A stretch of 64,000 nt of DNA. Source: a virus. Below, one piece after another: positions 62,138 to 64,000 of the stretch. Both the position numbers and the translations under genes were made by a program. Below the pieces are notes generated by a model. It searched no databases, was not told where the DNA came from, and saw nothing but the letters and a program-made list of their open reading frames with translations. The first letter of the stretch is position 1. Every line of letters starts with the position of its first letter. The stretch spans positions 62,001 to 126,000 of the IMG/VR virus record IMGVR_UViG_3300042881_003464; one strand, 5' to 3'.

Positions 62138-62204
62138 AATTCAAACCGTGAATACGAATCCAGAGATGATGTTCTGGCAGGAATACAAAAGGCACACCAA
62201 ATGA
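62125..62204 (+). pseudogene. Remnant of an internally deleted radical SAM gene
   Basis: ATG GAT GAT TTA GAA TTC AAA CCG TGA encodes MDDLEFKP, matching the start MNDLEFK of the radical SAM gene at 63355. From 62148 a shifted frame encodes VNTNPEMMFWQEYKRHTK and TGA, resembling the radical SAM C-terminus FPEMTSFWLECESH at about 60970-61005. Only the first 8 and last 17 or so codons remain, with a frameshifted junction near 62146-62150. Confidence 0.7.
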
Positions 62205-63358
62205 TTGGTAGAAAAAAACTATTTGTTGATATTTACTCAGAGATTACAGATTTGATCAAAGAGTATACTGATGGAACATTCTGGGATTTTGGCAAAGAGA
62301 CACTGATTGAAAATGCGATCTATGTACTTGGGCGAGCACAGACAAATCATAACATTGACAAAGTTAGAGAAACAATTGAAAGCGGTAAGTCCTTTATCAT
62401 AGTCAGTAATCCCACTGAAGGCGCAGATACACTTAAATGGCAAGTCACTGAGTTGGGGCTGAAAGAATACAATGTTCAAGGTCGGATGCTGTTAATAGGT
62501 GGCGGCGATATAGAATCGCAATTTAATCATTTGCAATATGAAAGTTTTTTGCCTCAAATTTTTGACGTGCCAAAAAATAAAAATGTGTACGAGTACACCG
62601 ATGACATTTACAATACAACAGACAAACCTTATAAATTTTTGTTTTTGAATGGACGGAGTAGACCTCATAGAAAATATTTGTTGCAAAGTTTTAAATTATC
62701 CGGGCTGTTGGATCAAAGCTTGTGGACTAACTTGGATACATTCGCAGGGAGAACACAAGACCTTAAACTTATTCATAATGGAGTAGATTTAGTAGCAGAA
62801 ACAATACCAGTTCAATTGCTACCAGAGCAATATGAAGTTGACAGGTATCGTAAAAATTTAAAATCTGATCTAGTACCTGGTTTTGTAAAAGATCAACTTT
62901 TTGATTTTAACAACAAATTAGAGTGGGGCGAGATTTATATAGAGCCTAAGCCTTATATTGATACTTACTTTAGTCTGGTAACTGAAACTGTGTTTAGCTA
63001 TCCATATAGTTTTAGAACTGAAAAAATTTGGAAACCAATTGCCATTGGGCACCCATGGATAGCGGTCGCCAATGTTGGTTATTACAGAGATATGCGTAGC
63101 TTGGGTTTTCGCACATTTGATCATATCATTGATGAAACATTTGACACTATTGACAATGACATGGATCGAATCACACGAATAAGAGATATTGTTGTAGATC
63201 TTTGCAAGAGTACAGCGAATCTCAAAGACTTTTTAGCAGCAGCAAGACCTGTTTGCGAGTATAATCAAAAACACCTATGGAACATGCGAGAAAAAGTTCG
63301 ACAAGAGTTTCCTGAAAGATTTATACAGTTTATAAGAGACAACAAACTGACAAGATGA
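62201..63358 (+). CDS. GT-B-like protein, second paralogue
   Basis: A 385-residue protein aligned along its length with the gene at 61004-62137: IYVLGRAQ, MLLIGGGDI, KPYKFLFLNGRSRPHRKYLL, DTYFSLVTETVFSYPYSFRT and EKIWKPIAIGHPWIAVAN. The two differ enough to have diverged long ago, and codon use here is visibly more AT-rich than in the first copy, suggesting separate histories. The ATG overlaps the TGA of the radical SAM remnant (ATGA), showing that the gene's original upstream partner was that radical SAM gene. Function as glycosyltransferase inferred. Confidence 0.68.
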   Translation: MIGRKKLFVDIYSEITDLIKEYTDGTFWDFGKETLIENAIYVLGRAQTNHNIDKVRETIESGKSFIIVSNPTEGADTLKWQVTELGLKEYNVQGRMLLIGGGDIESQFNHLQYESFLPQIFDVPKNKNVYEYTDDIYNTTDKPYKFLFLNGRSRPHRKYLLQSFKLSGLLDQSLWTNLDTFAGRTQDLKLIHNGVDLVAETIPVQLLPEQYEVDRYRKNLKSDLVPGFVKDQLFDFNNKLEWGEIYIEPKPYIDTYFSLVTETVFSYPYSFRTEKIWKPIAIGHPWIAVANVGYYRDMRSLGFRTFDHIIDETFDTIDNDMDRITRIRDIVVDLCKSTANLKDFLAAARPVCEYNQKHLWNMREKVRQEFPERFIQFIRDNKLTR

Positions 63359-64000
63359 ATGATTTAGAATTCAAGAATAGGATACTTGATCCTATTTCTC
63401 AAAGTTTTTGTGCAGCAAAGTGGTACAATGCAACCATTTGGCTGGGTTCAGGCATGACCACATCATGTCACCACCCGCCTGCTCATTTAGTGGACACTGA
63501 TAATGTCCGTGCTAACCCTAAGTTACTGCACAATACGCCACAGAAAAAACAAGACCGCGAGAAGATGCAACGTGGCCAACGTCCAGCAGGATGCGAATAT
63601 TGTTGGAAAATAGAGGACATGGGACGCGATGCTGTAAGTGATCGTGTATACAAGTCCAAAATTTACACCATAGAGGACATAACCTATGCACAGCACGCAC
63701 CAATCACGGAAGATATCAATCTCCGAACTCTGGAGATTAGTTTTGATCGTACTTGTCAATTTGCTTGTAGTTATTGCAATCCCGCCTTTAGCAGCACATG
63801 GGTACGCGACATACATCAAAATGGGCCCTATGTGGGACTGGCAAGCGACGGTCGCAATCATTTCACTCATGATCACGCTGGCGCTCAACTTTATAGATTC
63901 GGTGAAAGCAATCCTTACGTGGACGCCTTTTTCTCCTGGTGGGAATCTGACCTACACCTAACACTTGACGAACTACGTATCACCGGCGGTGAGCCTTTGA
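63355..64000 (+). CDS. Radical SAM protein, truncated by window edge
   Basis: Open from ATG 63355 (overlapping the previous TGA) to the end of the window, 215 codons. The layout matches the protein at 59644: Cys38 (SCHHPP), GCEYCWKIED (Cys80, Cys83), TCQFACSYC (Cys134, Cys138, Cys141), NPAFSSTW and ITGGEPL at the edge. It is the second complete-looking radical SAM gene of the module and the third counting the remnant at 62125. The rest of the gene lies outside the window. Confidence 0.8.
   Translation, partial: MNDLEFKNRILDPISQSFCAAKWYNATIWLGSGMTTSCHHPPAHLVDTDNVRANPKLLHNTPQKKQDREKMQRGQRPAGCEYCWKIEDMGRDAVSDRVYKSKIYTIEDITYAQHAPITEDINLRTLEISFDRTCQFACSYCNPAFSSTWVRDIHQNGPYVGLASDGRNHFTHDHAGAQLYRFGESNPYVDAFFSWWESDLHLTLDELRITGGEPL

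Noticed and set aside
62148-62204. An independent 18-codon gene starting at GTG 62148
   Set aside because: Its sequence matches the C-terminus of the radical SAM genes and it lacks a ribosome site, so a deletion relic explains it better.

Overview
The window is part of the genome of a T4-like contractile-tailed phage (tailed dsDNA phage, marine/aquatic type). The call rests on a recognisable T4 core: portal gp20, prohead protease gp21, scaffold gp22, major capsid gp23, hub-type gp26 with its small partner, spike gp5, baseplate gp25, gp6 and gp53-like proteins, recombination nuclease gp46/gp47 and the late sigma factor gp55. Base composition is close to even, and I saw no photosynthesis, integrase or CRISPR genes. 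The host is not shown; a DUF6614-like gene resembles families I know from Alphaproteobacteria.

Layout. 1-6244 (minus): tail-fibre-like repeat proteins, a subtilisin-type protease and a separately terminated structural protein. 6350-7333 (plus): a sigma70-like promoter, a tRNA whose best fold gives anticodon CTA (amber), a small lipoprotein gene, and a gene whose third codon is an in-frame TAG. 7391-15862 (minus): head genes gp23-gp22-gp21-core-gp20 and a tape-measure protein with a transglycosylase domain. 15898-19255 (plus): gp26-like gene, a small gene reached by a probable -1 frameshift, and four overlapping genes mostly of unknown function. 19256-19602: structured non-coding gap. 19603-26654 (minus): gp55, gp47, gp46 with inserted genes, a radical SAM/SPASM protein, a PD-(D/E)XK nuclease and an SGNH hydrolase. 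26766-55985 (plus): tail and baseplate genes including a 4749-residue protein, then fibre-like proteins and a terminator. 56059-64000 (plus): an accessory module of glycosyltransferase-like proteins, an SGNH hydrolase and alternating radical SAM / GT-B-like genes, running off the window.

How it works together. gp55-type late boxes (consensus nnTAAATA) precede most structural units on both strands. Four of them lie 5-7 bases before an ATG with no Shine-Dalgarno, which suggests leaderless late mRNAs. Many genes are coupled by ATGA or TAATG overlaps.

Most notable observations: the amber-tRNA / amber-codon pair; an internally deleted radical SAM gene remnant that records a tandem module duplication; a slippery heptamer joining the gp26-like and small partner frames; a terminator hairpin that also holds the next gene's ribosome binding site; and a seven-blade FG-GAP-type propeller inside the giant baseplate-region protein.
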